Assembly: GCF_000518785.1 (NCBI RefSeq)
Contig: NZ_JAEG01000012.1
Coordinates: forward strand, 93,197-157,196
Length of the DNA stretch: 64,000 bases
Direction of reading: 5' to 3'
Source: Paenirhizobium selenitireducens ATCC BAA-1503
Lineage (GTDB): Bacteria > Pseudomonadota > Alphaproteobacteria > Rhizobiales > Rhizobiaceae
Shown in pieces: positions 55,201 through 63,325 of the stretch. The position numbers and the translations under genes were made by a program. Below the pieces are notes generated by a model. It was not told the origin of the DNA, did not search any database, and saw only the letters and a list, made by a program, of their open reading frames with translations. Numbering within the stretch: position 1 is the stretch's first letter; each line of letters begins with the position of its first letter.

Positions 55201-55350
55201 GTTATAGCTTGCGGAAATGCGCACGGTGGTCGGCGCGATCTCCGGATATTGCGAAATGGAGAGCGACGAGATCGCCAGCGCCCCGCCCAGCATGATCACG
55301 ATCGCGATCACCCATGCAAAGATTGGACGGCGAATAAAAAACTTGGCCAT
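52237..55350 (-). CDS. RND multidrug efflux pump (AcrB/MexB type)
   Basis: A 1037-residue HAE1-family inner-membrane RND transporter with twelve membrane helices and two large periplasmic loops. The proton-relay Asp pair is in LLVDDAIVVVENVERIM (helix 4), and GQASVTLTF marks the first pore domain. It exports drugs, bile salts or plant phenolics using proton motive force. It follows the membrane fusion gene by 44 bases and starts after AAGGGG. Confidence 0.95.
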   Translation of the reverse strand: MAKFFIRRPIFAWVIAIVIMLGGALAISSLSISQYPEIAPTTVRISASYNGASAETVEKSVTSIIEDGMTGLDDLTYMTSSSSTGQASVTLTFGNNIEPDIAQVQVQNKLQLVQSQLPDVVQSAGISVTRSTSSILLVGALVSTDSERSPVELGDIFSTKIEDQIKRLEGVGSIEVFGTGYAMRVWLDPFKLNKFQLTPTDVTTAIQAQNTQVSVGSIGGQPVAAGQQINVTVTAQSQLRSVSDFESIILKVETDGATVRLSDVARIEIGQESYSTNTRANRKPATGFAVNLATGANALDTADRVKVALSAIAPTLPENVIITYPYDTTPFVQLSIEKVVHTLIEAIVLVFFVLLIFLQNLRATFIPMIAVPVVLLGTFGILAVTGYSINTLTMFAMVLAIGLLVDDAIVVVENVERIMSEEGLSPLEATEKSMGEITGAIVGIALVLTAVFIPMAFFGGSTGIIYRQFSITIVSAMLLSAVVAIVLTPALCATMLKPIDHTKERRGPGAWFNRNFDRTTGGYVLSIGYLLKRPLRVMLMFVIVLGGCAWIFSRLPSSFLPQEDQGVLMTIVQLPNGATTARTEEVIHKIEDYYLEKEKDAIQDVFAVSGFSFVGQGQNYALVFAKLKDFEERTTPELAASAIVQRAMGYFFTLRDAMAFPLQPPAIPGLGTSSGFSMYLVDSGNTGTDALTAASKKLIGMGSANAKISSLRSNSPDAESQLKILLDQEKMGAMGLDLASVNSMLSTIFAGRDVNDFTLNNELKPVYVQGDAPYRMQPDDLGHWYARNTAGEMVPFSAFSQVSWVGGPPTLARFNGIGAISLDGAAGPGVSSGDSMDEMERLTASLDGGYSVAWQGISYQERLSGSQAPLLYGLSVLIVFLCLAALYESWSIPFSVIMAVPVGVLGALAAAYFFDQANDVYFKVGLLTTIGLAAKNAILIVEFARDRMDRGVGLMDATLEAARLRLRPIVMTSLAFILGVVPLAIATGAGSAAQNSIGIGVLGGMLAATLLGIFFVPSFFVIVRKLTTRAKAKEALS

Positions 55351-55394
55351 TGGTTACCCCTTAGCGCCTGTATACTGCCTGCTGAACCGCAAAA

Positions 55395-56609
55395 TCACGG
55401 CTTTGCGGCCGGGGTTGCTTCCGGCGCCTTGGGCGTTTCGACGACCAGGCCCTTGGCATCGACAGTGGCTTCCACCGGGGCTACCGGAGCGCCGTCGCCG
55501 ATCCACTGGAAGCCGTCGACGATCAGCTTGTCGCCGTCGTTGATGCCTTCGGTGACCAGCCAGTTATTGCCCGAAACAGCGCTTTCGGCGAAGGAGCGGG
55601 TCTCGACGACGTTCTGCGCATTGACGAACTTGGCGGTCAGTTCCCCGCGGGCGTCGCGCATGGCGGCGCGCTGCGGGATCAGATAGCCGTTCTCCTTGCC
55701 GACGGTGACGGTGGCGCGGACATACATGCCCGGCAGGATCATGTCGTCCGGGTTGTCGAACACGGCCCGGATCGAATAAGTGCCGGTCGTCTCGCTGACC
55801 GCCATATCCGACATGTCGAGCTTGCCGACATGCGGGTATTCAATGCCGTCTTCCAGCGTCAGGTGGATGTCGGCCGTGTCGTCGTTGCCGCCCTCGTCCA
55901 GCCGGCCGGCGGCGATCGATTGCTTCAGGCGCAGCAGGTTGGCGCTCGATTCCGTCAGTTCGATATAGATCGGATCGAGGCGGCGCAGCGTGGTCAGTGC
56001 ATCCGTCTGGTTGGCCGTCACGACATTGCCGATCGAGAAATTCGAAGTGCTGGTGACGCCGTCGAACGGTGCTTCGATGCTGGTGAGGTCGAGGTTGATC
56101 TGCGCGGAGTTCAGCGACGCCTTGGCTTCCGCCACGTCGGCCTTTGCCTGGAGCAGCGTGACCTTGGCGTTCTCGAACTCGATCTGGGTCGCACCGCTGC
56201 CGACCAGCCGCTCGTAGCGCGCAAGATTTGCCTCGGCGCTCGGAACCCCGGCCTCGGCCTTGGAGAGGCTGGCTTCCGCCTGCGCCACCTGGGCGCGGTA
56301 GGTGTCGTCCTCGATCTTGTAAAGCAGGTCGCCTGCCTTCACCTCGCCGCCTTCCCTGAAGGCGATTTCCTTGATGATGCCGCTGACGCGCGGGCGGATC
56401 TCGGCGACCTGGAAGGCTGCGGCGCGCCCCGGAAGCAGGGTGGTGAGAGGCTGTTCCGCCTTCTTCATGATGACGACGCTGACGGGTGACGGCGGCCGTT
56501 CGGCGCCGGCCGCGGCGGGTGCCTTGCCGTCGGTGGCTGCATCGTTGCAGCCTGCCAGTGCAGCGGAAAGAGCCAAAAGGGCCGTGGTCAGCTTGAGGTG
56601 TCTTTTCAT
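55395..56609 (-). CDS. RND efflux periplasmic adaptor (membrane fusion protein)
   Basis: A 404-residue AcrA/MexA-type adaptor lipoprotein. A signal peptide ends in the lipobox LAGC near residue 20. The barrel-sandwich half-motifs are RAAAFQVAEIRPRVSGIIKE and LTSIEAPFDGVTSTSNFS, with an alpha-hairpin between, and a beta-barrel domain after residue 200. It bridges the RND pump and outer-membrane channel. ATG at 56609 gives the basic signal start MKRHLKL; a 33-codon upstream extension was rejected. Confidence 0.93.
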   Translation of the reverse strand: MKRHLKLTTALLALSAALAGCNDAATDGKAPAAAGAERPPSPVSVVIMKKAEQPLTTLLPGRAAAFQVAEIRPRVSGIIKEIAFREGGEVKAGDLLYKIEDDTYRAQVAQAEASLSKAEAGVPSAEANLARYERLVGSGATQIEFENAKVTLLQAKADVAEAKASLNSAQINLDLTSIEAPFDGVTSTSNFSIGNVVTANQTDALTTLRRLDPIYIELTESSANLLRLKQSIAAGRLDEGGNDDTADIHLTLEDGIEYPHVGKLDMSDMAVSETTGTYSIRAVFDNPDDMILPGMYVRATVTVGKENGYLIPQRAAMRDARGELTAKFVNAQNVVETRSFAESAVSGNNWLVTEGINDGDKLIVDGFQWIGDGAPVAPVEATVDAKGLVVETPKAPEATPAAKP

Positions 56610-56741
56610 GGTGTTTTCCGGGTCATCATTGAGGCAGGGCAGTGTAGCGCTAAAGCATGACGGCCCGTCATGGAAATTAACTTTTGTTAACCGGCCGACC
56701 GAGCACACGCGCGGGCAATGGAATAAGGACTGGTATCAATT

Positions 56742-56775
56742 GCCAAGTGACGTATTCAAACGATCGTCACTTTGC
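56742..56775 (-). promoter_or_regulatory. Candidate TetR operator upstream of efflux operon
   Basis: An inverted repeat: GCCAAGTGACG (56742-56752) and CGTCACTTTGC (56765-56775), ten of eleven positions complementary, 12-base spacer. It lies between the TetR gene and the adaptor gene, the second arm overlapping the TetR stop codon, about 133 bases upstream of the adaptor ATG. It has the size and symmetry of a TetR-type operator. Confidence 0.55.
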
Positions 56776-57441
56776 AAGGGGGCTTTGCAATGCAGCATTG
56801 ATGAGCGAGACAACATCTTCGCAGCGTGTTGCCAATATGTCAGCCTTTTCGTTCGCGATCATGACGGGATGCAGAACGCAGGCAAGGGCCAGGAAGGCCG
56901 AATTTGCCGCCTTGCGGCTGTCCGTGACTGTGTATACGCCCTCGGCGATGCCATCTTCGACAATGGACGACAGCTCGTCCACGAGCATGTCGCGATAGCG
57001 ATGGCCACACTGGAGGTCGTCTTTGGCGGTCAGCAGGACCATTTCGAACAGGTGAGGGTTTCTTTCGAGGTCGCCGAGGTGGCTTTCCATCAGCTGCTTG
57101 ACGAAATCCAGCAGACGTCCGGGCGCCCTTTTCTCCGTATCGAGGTAGCCCAGGCGGGCGATCATGTTTTCGATGTGGCGCGAGGAGATGGCGTCGACCA
57201 GGCTGGTCTTGGTATGGAAGTGCTTGAACACATTCGCCGGCGACATGCCGAGTGCCGTAGCAATGTCGGCGATCGCGACGCTGCCATAACCGCGGGTGCG
57301 GAAAAGATGCTCAGCGGTGTTGAGGATGTCCTCGCGCGTTTCCTCGGCCGGCCGGCGGGTGCGGCGCGCCGGTAAAGCGGCGGTGCCGCCGCAGGTGGCC
57401 TCGGCATTGGCCGGTCTTGCCGTTTCACGCGCGGTTGGCAC
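56767..57441 (-). CDS. TetR-family regulator of the efflux operon
   Basis: A 224-residue TetR-type repressor. The helix-turn-helix is at about residues 32-80 (REDILNTAEHLFRTRGYGSV then IADIATALGMSPANVFKHF). The C-terminal ligand domain contains RHIENMIARLGYL and CEDVVSLINAAL. It is upstream of the RND operon on the same strand, so it probably represses the pump and responds to a drug. GTG at 57441 lies six bases beyond the purC stop and follows AGGGAG; an extension into purC was rejected. Confidence 0.87.
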   Translation of the reverse strand: MPTARETARPANAEATCGGTAALPARRTRRPAEETREDILNTAEHLFRTRGYGSVAIADIATALGMSPANVFKHFHTKTSLVDAISSRHIENMIARLGYLDTEKRAPGRLLDFVKQLMESHLGDLERNPHLFEMVLLTAKDDLQCGHRYRDMLVDELSSIVEDGIAEGVYTVTDSRKAANSAFLALACVLHPVMIANEKADILATRCEDVVSLINAALQSPLAK

Positions 57442-57446
57442 GGGGC

Positions 57447-58397
57447 TCAACTCCCTGGGAAATATGGGGCAAGGTTCATGCGGACGCGATCGCGCGGGGT
57501 CTCGCAACCGTCATCCGGCACAAACTGAAGCCCGGTGATGGTCTCGTAGGCCTTTATATAGACCTTGGAGGTTTCCTCGACCAGTTCGACCGGGATTTCC
57601 GGGATCTCATCTTTGTAGGGGTCGCAGCGCTCGGCGACCCAGGACCGGACGAAATCCTTGTCGAAGCTTGCCGGACGCTCGCCCTTCTCGAAGCTCTGTT
57701 GATAGCTGTCGGCGATCCAGTAGCGGCTGCTGTCCGGGGTGTGGATCTCGTCGGCGAGCAGGATGTTGCCGTCGGCATCGGTGCCGAACTCGTATTTGGT
57801 GTCGACCAGGATCAGGCCGCGCCGCGCTGCGATTTCCTGGCCGCGGGCGAACAGCGCCAGGGCATAGGCGGAGACCGTATCCCACTGCTTCTGCGTCAGC
57901 AGGCCTTCCGATACGATCTGCTCGGCGCTCAGCGGCTCGTCATGGCCGCCATCGAAGGCCTTGCTCGTCGGCGTGATGATCGGCTGCGGCAGGACCTGGT
58001 TGTCGCGCAGGCCGTCCGGCAGGGTGATGCCGTACATGGCGCGCTCGCCCTTCTTGTAGAGCGTAAGCACCGAGGTTCCGGTCGTGCCGGCGAGATAGCC
58101 GCGTACGACGATCTCGACCGGCAGGATGTCGAGCCGCTTGCCGACCACGACGTTCGGGTCCGGATAGGCGATCACGTGGTTGGGGCAGATGTCCGCGGTT
58201 TGCTCGAACCAGTAGCGCGCGGTCTGGGTCAGCACCTGTCCCTTGTAGGGAATGCAGGTGAGGATCCGGTCGAAGGCGCTCAGGCGGTCGGTCGAGACGA
58301 TGATGCGGCTGCCGTCGGGCAGATCGTAGTTCTCGCGCACTTTGCCGCGATAGTAGTTCGGCAGTTCGGGGAAGTGTGCTTCGGAGAGAATGCGCAA
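57447..58397 (-). CDS. purC: SAICAR synthetase (long form)
   Basis: A 316-residue phosphoribosylaminoimidazole-succinocarboxamide synthase, which condenses CAIR and aspartate with ATP in purine synthesis. Motifs are [14 protein letters not shown] near residue 15, [12 protein letters not shown], and the catalytic segments [15 protein letters not shown] and [14 protein letters not shown]. It is of the longer PurC type; rhizobia often carry a second, shorter copy elsewhere. TTG at 58397 is the chosen start: AAAGGG lies eight bases upstream, and homologues begin at MRILS or MRVLS. Further upstream in-frame codons have no start. Confidence 0.9.
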   Translation of the reverse strand: MRILSEAHFPELPNYYRGKVRENYDLPDGSRIIVSTDRLSAFDRILTCIPYKGQVLTQTARYWFEQTADICPNHVIAYPDPNVVVGKRLDILPVEIVVRGYLAGTTGTSVLTLYKKGERAMYGITLPDGLRDNQVLPQPIITPTSKAFDGGHDEPLSAEQIVSEGLLTQKQWDTVSAYALALFARGQEIAARRGLILVDTKYEFGTDADGNILLADEIHTPDSSRYWIADSYQQSFEKGERPASFDKDFVRSWVAERCDPYKDEIPEIPVELVEETSKVYIKAYETITGLQFVPDDGCETPRDRVRMNLAPYFPGS

Positions 58398-58526
58398 CGG
58401 CGTTACCCTTTGATCAGCGGGTCGAAACGGCGGATGTGCCAGCCGGACCGTGGTTTCCAGCCGGCCGGAAATCGAGCCCGGGCGGCTTCTGTAAGGCCGG
58501 TATCGCAAGCCGGCCGATTTTTCAAA

Positions 58527-58558
58527 GAAAAAAGCGCGTGACCCGGGCCACGCGCTTC
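58527..58558 (-). terminator. Terminator after cbiM-like gene
   Basis: On the minus strand an about 10-bp stem (AAGCGCGTGG / TCACGCGCTT, one mismatch pair) ends in TTTTTTC, 36 bases past the stop of the CbiM-type gene. It separates that gene from purC. Confidence 0.75.
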
Positions 58559-58593
58559 ATGTCTTCAATTATGCGGCACCGGCTCCGGCGCCA

Positions 58594-59247
58594 TCAGGCG
58601 AAGGTCAGGCGGTTCACTTCGGTCATGCGCGAGACGAGACCGTTCGCGCGAAGACCCTTGATCAGCGAGACCACCGAGAAGGTGATGACCGCTTCGGCGA
58701 CGAAGACCGGGAAGTAGGCGGCGACCCAGGTGGCCCAGTCGGTGACGGCAAAGCTGTCGTTCGAGATCATCAGCCAGAAACCGACCATGGCGGAAACGCC
58801 GGCATAGTAGACGGCGTCAATGCGCAGGACCTTGCCGAGGCTGAAGCGGTCGCCAAGGTTCGCGTCGAACAGGCGGCGGCCGAAGCTGTAGTGCGCCGCG
58901 ACCATCGGAATCATCAGGGACAGCGCGTTGACGCCGAGATGCGGGATGTCGCCCGGCTCGAACAGGAAGGCCTGCAGCACGAGGCCAAGGGCAAAGCCGA
59001 GCATGGCGGGCGCAAAGCCGAACAGCATGTAGATGGTCGTGGCGCCGATCAGATGCAGCTCCGAGGGGCCGACGGGCAGGTGCCAGATCTGCATCATGGC
59101 CGAGAATCCGACGGCGGCCAGGATTGCCTTCGGCACGACCAGCGGGTTCTTGACGATCGCCGGGAGCTGTGCGGCGACGAGGGCGAGAGCGGCGGCGTTG
59201 GCGAGTGCGATACGCGCCGGATCGATGATTCCAACTTCAATATGCAT
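58594..59247 (-). CDS. CbiM-type ECF cobalt transporter component
   Basis: A 217-residue membrane protein of the CbiM/NikM family with about six helices. The N-terminus MHIEVGIID keeps the conserved Met-His that binds metal in CbiM, and SELHLIGATTIYMLFGFAPAM gives the family's internal His motif. It should bind cobalt ions as the substrate-specific component of an energy-coupling-factor transporter, but no cbiN, cbiQ or cbiO gene is adjacent. A cobalamin riboswitch (59314-59512) controls it. Start ATG 59247 follows AAAGGA. Confidence 0.83.
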   Translation of the reverse strand: MHIEVGIIDPARIALANAAALALVAAQLPAIVKNPLVVPKAILAAVGFSAMMQIWHLPVGPSELHLIGATTIYMLFGFAPAMLGFALGLVLQAFLFEPGDIPHLGVNALSLMIPMVAAHYSFGRRLFDANLGDRFSLGKVLRIDAVYYAGVSAMVGFWLMISNDSFAVTDWATWVAAYFPVFVAEAVITFSVVSLIKGLRANGLVSRMTEVNRLTFA

Positions 59248-59313
59248 GTGTCATTCCTTTCGTCCGCGCCCACCGCGCGGTTCTTCAAGTGGATGCCGCT
59301 TTCGCGGCGTATG

Positions 59314-59512
59314 CGATGGCAGGTCTCCTGGCTTGCGGGTCTTGGCTCGGTCCGCCTTATCAGCCGTTTCCGGCCAATGGCATTGTGGACGTCGCTCGCC
59401 GCTTACAGTTGCGGGGGCAGCCACGGTTTCGGCCCCTGATGGGTAGTCCTCACCGTATTCCCTCTTCGTCCGCCTCTCCGTTCGGTTCGGCGGAACCATC
59501 ACACCAAAACTA
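59314..59512 (-). promoter_or_regulatory. Cobalamin (AdoCbl) riboswitch
   Basis: On the minus strand the leader of the cbiM-like gene contains AAGCCAGGAGACCTGCC (59318-59334), the B12 box region, and upstream the conserved core TACGGTGAGGACTACC, CCCCGCAACTGTAAGC and GATGGTTCCGCC near 59510. These are signature segments of the cobalamin riboswitch. It ends about 67 bases before the ATG. High cobalamin should repress expression. Confidence 0.93.
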
Positions 59513-59728
59513 ATAGGATCAATGCGCGGTGCCTGTCCAGAAGCGCCATTCGCTTTGCTGGTTGGAGCGGTGCCGGAGGCGCGTTTTTCCAGCCAAGCCT
59601 CGGGAGAGATCGGTCCGTGCCCGGGGCCGCGGCTTGGCAAACGTCATTTTGCCGCATTGTGGCGGCTGCCGGCGGTCGATAGGTGTGACAAATATCAAGA
59701 ATGGGCCGGGCCCGGAAAGGATGAAGCG

Positions 59729-59944
59729 ATGATTGCGCGAATGATCTATCACGTGCCGGTGTTCGGCTGGATGCTGAAGGAGGCCGTCAGCGGCTCGACC
59801 ACGGCTAAGGTCCTCTTCATTGTCAATCTGCTGCTCGTCTGGCTGCTCGCCATCCTCGCCTTTGGTTATCCGGCGATCATCATTCCGGCCTTGACGGCCG
59901 TGCCGCTGATGTTCGTCGTCCTCATCCTGATCACCAAGGGATGA
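59729..59944 (+). CDS. Small two-helix membrane protein
   Basis: A 71-residue protein, MIARMIYHVPVFGWMLKEAV at the start, followed by two hydrophobic segments (VLFIVNLLLVWLLAILAFG and AIIIPALTAVPLMFVVLIL). ATG at 59729 follows GGAAAGG at eight bases. No family was recognised. A hairpin lies just downstream. It stands alone between the riboswitch region and the aldehyde dehydrogenases. Confidence 0.65.
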   Translation: MIARMIYHVPVFGWMLKEAVSGSTTAKVLFIVNLLLVWLLAILAFGYPAIIIPALTAVPLMFVVLILITKG

Positions 59945-59946
59945 AA

Positions 59947-59976
59947 CGACACGGGCCGGCAAGCCGGCCCGTGTCG
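59947..59976 (+). terminator. Hairpin after the small membrane protein
   Basis: A 14-bp stem (CGACACGGGCCGGC / GCCGGCCCGTGTCG) with a 2-base AA loop (effectively 4 after end pairs open), three bases past the stop, followed by CATTT. Strong stem, weak T-run. Confidence 0.6.
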
Positions 59977-60027
59977 CATTTGAAGGTGTGAGCCTCCCCC
60001 GAGAGCGGAGGCGGACTTCAGTCGGCG

Positions 60028-61458
60028 TCAAGCCAGCGTGTACTGGGTCTTGACTGTGGTGAAGAACTCGGCGGCGTAGCGGCCCTGTTCCCGCGGACCG
60101 AAGGACGAGCCCTTGCGCCCGCCGAACGGCACATGGAAGTCGACACCGGCGGTCGGAAGGTTGACCATCACCATGCCGGCTTCCGCGTTGCGGCGGAAAT
60201 GCGTCGCGTGCTTCAGGCTGGTGGTGGCAATGCCCGACGACAGGCCGAACGGTGTGTCGTTGGCGACAGTGAGGGCTTCCTCATAGTCCTTGACGCGAAT
60301 GAGCGAGGCGACCGGGCCGAAGATTTCCTCACGCGAAATGCGCATCTGGTTGGTGGCTTCGGTAAACAACGCCGGCTGCAGATAGAAGCCGGGCGTCTCG
60401 CGGTTGAGGCGTTCGCCGCCGAAGGCCAGCTTGGCCCCTTCCGAACGACCGATGTCAATATAGTCGATGTCCTGCATCAACTGGCGCTCGTCGACCACCG
60501 GGCCGATATGGGTGCCGGCCTTCAGCGCATTGTCCACGGTGACGGTCTTCAGGCGCTCGATCAGCGCGGCGACGAAGCGGTCGTGGATGCCCTCGGTGAC
60601 GATCAGGCGGGAGGATGCGGTGCAGCGCTGGCCGGTCGAGAAGAAGCAGGAATTGAGCGAGGCTTCGACGGCAATCGAGAGGTCTGCGTCGTCGAGGATG
60701 ACGAAGGGGTTCTTGCCGCCCATTTCCAGCTGGTACTTGCGGCCGTGTTCGATCGAGGCGAGCGCCACGCGCTTGCCGGTTCCGACCGAGCCGGTGAAGC
60801 TGATGCCGGCGAGGTCCGGGCTGTCGAGCATGACCTGGCCGATGACCGAGCCCTTGCCCATGACGAGATTGAAGACGCCCTTCGGCAGGCCGGCGCGATG
60901 CAGGATGTCGGCGAGCGCCCAGGCGCAGCCGGGAACCAGTTCGGCCGGCTTCAAGACGACCGTATTGCCGTAGCAAAGGGCCGGAGCGATCTTCCAGGCC
61001 GGAATGGCGATCGGGAAGTTCCATGGGGTGATGAGGCCGATCGGGCCGATCGGCTCGCGCGTGATCTCGACGCCGATGCCCGGACGGACCGACGGCAGGC
61101 TCTCGCCGGCGAGCCGCAGGCATTCGCCGGCGAAGAAGTCGAAGATCTGGGCGGCGCGGATCGTTTCGCCGATCGCCTCGGGCAGGGTCTTGCCCTCCTC
61201 GCGGGCGAGCAGCGTGCCGAGTTCTTCCTTGCGGCTAAGAATCTCGTCGCTCGTCTTCCTCAGGATTGCATGACGCTCGAGGATGCCGGAGCGCGACCAT
61301 GCCGGAAAGGCGGCCTTTGCCGCCGAAATCGCTGCCCGCATGTCGTCCGGCGTGCCCTGCGCATAGAGGCCGACCACGTCATTGGTGTCTGAAGGATTGC
61401 GGTTTTCGGTCGCGTTGCCGCCGACCCATTCGCCGGCGATGAGATTGTTGAATGTCAT
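60028..61458 (-). CDS. 2-oxoglutarate-semialdehyde dehydrogenase-like ALDH
   Basis: A 476-residue NAD(P)-dependent aldehyde dehydrogenase. The N-terminal NPSDTNDVVGLYAQG, catalytic Cys279 in STGQRCTASSRL, Glu in LEMGGKNPFVILDD, and the C-terminal GVDFHVPFGGRKGSSFGPREQG are typical of alpha-ketoglutarate semialdehyde dehydrogenases of non-phosphorylative pentose or hydroxyproline pathways. A related broad aldehyde dehydrogenase cannot be excluded. It is alone on its strand; no pathway dehydratase gene is near. ATG at 61458 follows GGAA. Confidence 0.82.
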   Translation of the reverse strand: MTFNNLIAGEWVGGNATENRNPSDTNDVVGLYAQGTPDDMRAAISAAKAAFPAWSRSGILERHAILRKTSDEILSRKEELGTLLAREEGKTLPEAIGETIRAAQIFDFFAGECLRLAGESLPSVRPGIGVEITREPIGPIGLITPWNFPIAIPAWKIAPALCYGNTVVLKPAELVPGCAWALADILHRAGLPKGVFNLVMGKGSVIGQVMLDSPDLAGISFTGSVGTGKRVALASIEHGRKYQLEMGGKNPFVILDDADLSIAVEASLNSCFFSTGQRCTASSRLIVTEGIHDRFVAALIERLKTVTVDNALKAGTHIGPVVDERQLMQDIDYIDIGRSEGAKLAFGGERLNRETPGFYLQPALFTEATNQMRISREEIFGPVASLIRVKDYEEALTVANDTPFGLSSGIATTSLKHATHFRRNAEAGMVMVNLPTAGVDFHVPFGGRKGSSFGPREQGRYAAEFFTTVKTQYTLA

Positions 61459-61879
61459 GGGGTGTTCCTTCCGATGGAATGGGGTCGGCGCAAGGCCGCG
61501 GGTCCGCTTGCGGATGACTGGGGTTCTGCGTGCAAATTGTCAGCACGGCGGCAATTTGGCAAGGCTGATATATCTGCAAGCGTCCGTCAGGGCCAGTCGG
61601 CATAGGTCGTTTGGAGGTCGGGCGCTGCTCTTCGCGGTGTAACACGCCACTTCTCTATAGGGAGCCAGGAGGCGGCTGCTCCGGCTTGAAGACGTGGCCG
61701 ACATGCGCCATTTGCCATATCGACGGCGCAACGGTCTGGGAGGATCCGCATACGCGGTTACGGCCGGGGCCTCCACCTGACTGCGTTGAACACCATCCGT
61801 TCGCGTGAACGTATTTCACTCCAGATCACAGGCGTTTTCAGCCAGACATTTTCATCAACAAAGAAGAGGGCACCATATC
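61459..61879. promoter_or_regulatory. Divergent intergenic region of two ALDH genes
   Basis: 421 bases between the starts of two aldehyde dehydrogenase genes, with no supported coding frame. It contains a near-perfect 14-base palindrome CGTTCGCGTGAACG at 61798-61811, about 69 bases upstream of the 61880 start, a candidate operator. Nothing else stood out; no -35/-10 pair was assigned with confidence. Confidence 0.4.
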
Positions 61880-63325
61880 ATGGATATAAAGCAGATCATC
61901 AACGGTCAGGCGGTCGCCGCGATTTCCGGGCGGACCTTCGTGCGCCACGATCCCTTTACCGGTGCCGTCGCCAGCACCGCGCCGGCCTCCGGTATAGAAG
62001 ACGTCAAGGCGGCGGTTGCGGCGGCCTCGGCCGCCTTTCCTGCCTGGTCGAAGACGGGACCCGGCGCTCGGCGCGCGCTTCTCTCCAAGGCGGCCGACGT
62101 CATGGACGCCAAGGCGCCGGATTTCATCGCCCTTCTGACCGCCGAGACAGGCGGCACGGCACCCTGGGCCGGGTTCAATGTGATGCTGGCCGCCAACATG
62201 CTGCGCGAGGCCGCAGCGATGACCACGCAGATCCACGGCGAGATCATTCCCTCCGACAAGCCGGGTTCGCTGTCGATGGGCATGCGCCAGGCAGCCGGCG
62301 TCTGCGTCGGGATCGCGCCCTGGAACGCGCCGGTGATCCTCGGGACCCGCGCCATCGCCACGGCGCTTGCCTGTGGCAATACCGTCATCCTCAAGGCCTC
62401 GGAGCAATGCCCGGGCCTGCATGTGATGATCGGCCAGGTGATGGTCGAGGCCGGCCTTCCTGCCGGCGTCGTCAACGTCATCACCAATGCACCTGAAGAT
62501 GCGGCGCAGGTGGTCGAGGCGCTGATTGCCGCGCCGGAAGTCAAGCGCGTCAACTTCACCGGCTCGACCCGCGTCGGGCGGATCATCGGCGAACTCTGCG
62601 GCCGGCACCTGAAGCCGGCTCTGCTCGAACTCGGCGGCAAGGCCCCGCTGATCGTGCTCGATGACGCCGATATCGACGGGGCCGTCAATGCGGCGGTGTT
62701 CGGCGCCTTCATGAACCAGGGGCAGATCTGCATGTCGACCGAGCGGTTCATCGTTGACGAGAAGGTCGCCGACGACTTCGTCGCCAAGCTTGCAGCGCGT
62801 GCGGCGCAACTGCCGGCCGGCGATCCGCGCGGCCATGTGGTGCTCGGCTCGCTGGTGAGCCCGGAGGCGGCAGCCAGGATGGAGGCCATGGTGGCCGATG
62901 CGGTGGAGAAGGGGGCCAAGGTCGTGGCAGGCGGCAAGCGCCACGGTTCGGTGTTTGAGGCGACCGTGATCGACGCCGTCCAAGACGGCATGCGCGTCTT
63001 TACCGAGGAATCCTTCGGTCCGGTGAAGCCGGTGATCCGCGTTTCCGGCGAAGAGGAAGCGATCCGCGTGGCCAATGACAGCGAGTACGGTCTGTCCTCG
63101 GCGGTCTTCAGCCGCGATATCCAGCGGGCCATGCGAGTGGCCGAGCAACTCGAGACCGGGATATGCCACATCAACGGGCCTACCCTGCATGACGAGGCGC
63201 AGATGCCGTTCGGCGGCGTGAAGGGCAGCGGCTATGGTCGCTTCGGCGGCAAGGCGGCGATCGCCGAGTTCACCACGCTGCGCTGGGTGACCATCGAGGA
63301 CGCGCAGCAGCACTATCCGTTCTGA
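61880..63325 (+). CDS. Salicylaldehyde/vanillin-type aldehyde dehydrogenase
   Basis: A 481-residue NAD-dependent aldehyde dehydrogenase. Catalytic Cys284 lies in NQGQICMSTERF, Glu in LELGGKAPLIVLDDAD, and IAPWNAPVILGTRAIATALA is the cofactor segment. The pattern NQGQICMSTER and CHINGPTLHDEAQMPFGGVK is typical of salicylaldehyde or vanillin dehydrogenases. The aromatic substrate is inferred from family resemblance. ATG at 61880 has GAGGG twelve bases upstream; a 25-codon upstream extension has no better site. Confidence 0.82.
   Translation: MDIKQIINGQAVAAISGRTFVRHDPFTGAVASTAPASGIEDVKAAVAAASAAFPAWSKTGPGARRALLSKAADVMDAKAPDFIALLTAETGGTAPWAGFNVMLAANMLREAAAMTTQIHGEIIPSDKPGSLSMGMRQAAGVCVGIAPWNAPVILGTRAIATALACGNTVILKASEQCPGLHVMIGQVMVEAGLPAGVVNVITNAPEDAAQVVEALIAAPEVKRVNFTGSTRVGRIIGELCGRHLKPALLELGGKAPLIVLDDADIDGAVNAAVFGAFMNQGQICMSTERFIVDEKVADDFVAKLAARAAQLPAGDPRGHVVLGSLVSPEAAARMEAMVADAVEKGAKVVAGGKRHGSVFEATVIDAVQDGMRVFTEESFGPVKPVIRVSGEEEAIRVANDSEYGLSSAVFSRDIQRAMRVAEQLETGICHINGPTLHDEAQMPFGGVKGSGYGRFGGKAAIAEFTTLRWVTIEDAQQHYPF

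Noticed and set aside
53002..55686. Very long open frame on the plus strand antisense to the RND pump (894 codons)
   Set aside because: Composition effect of high GC third positions; the minus-strand frame is a clear AcrB-type pump with all motifs.
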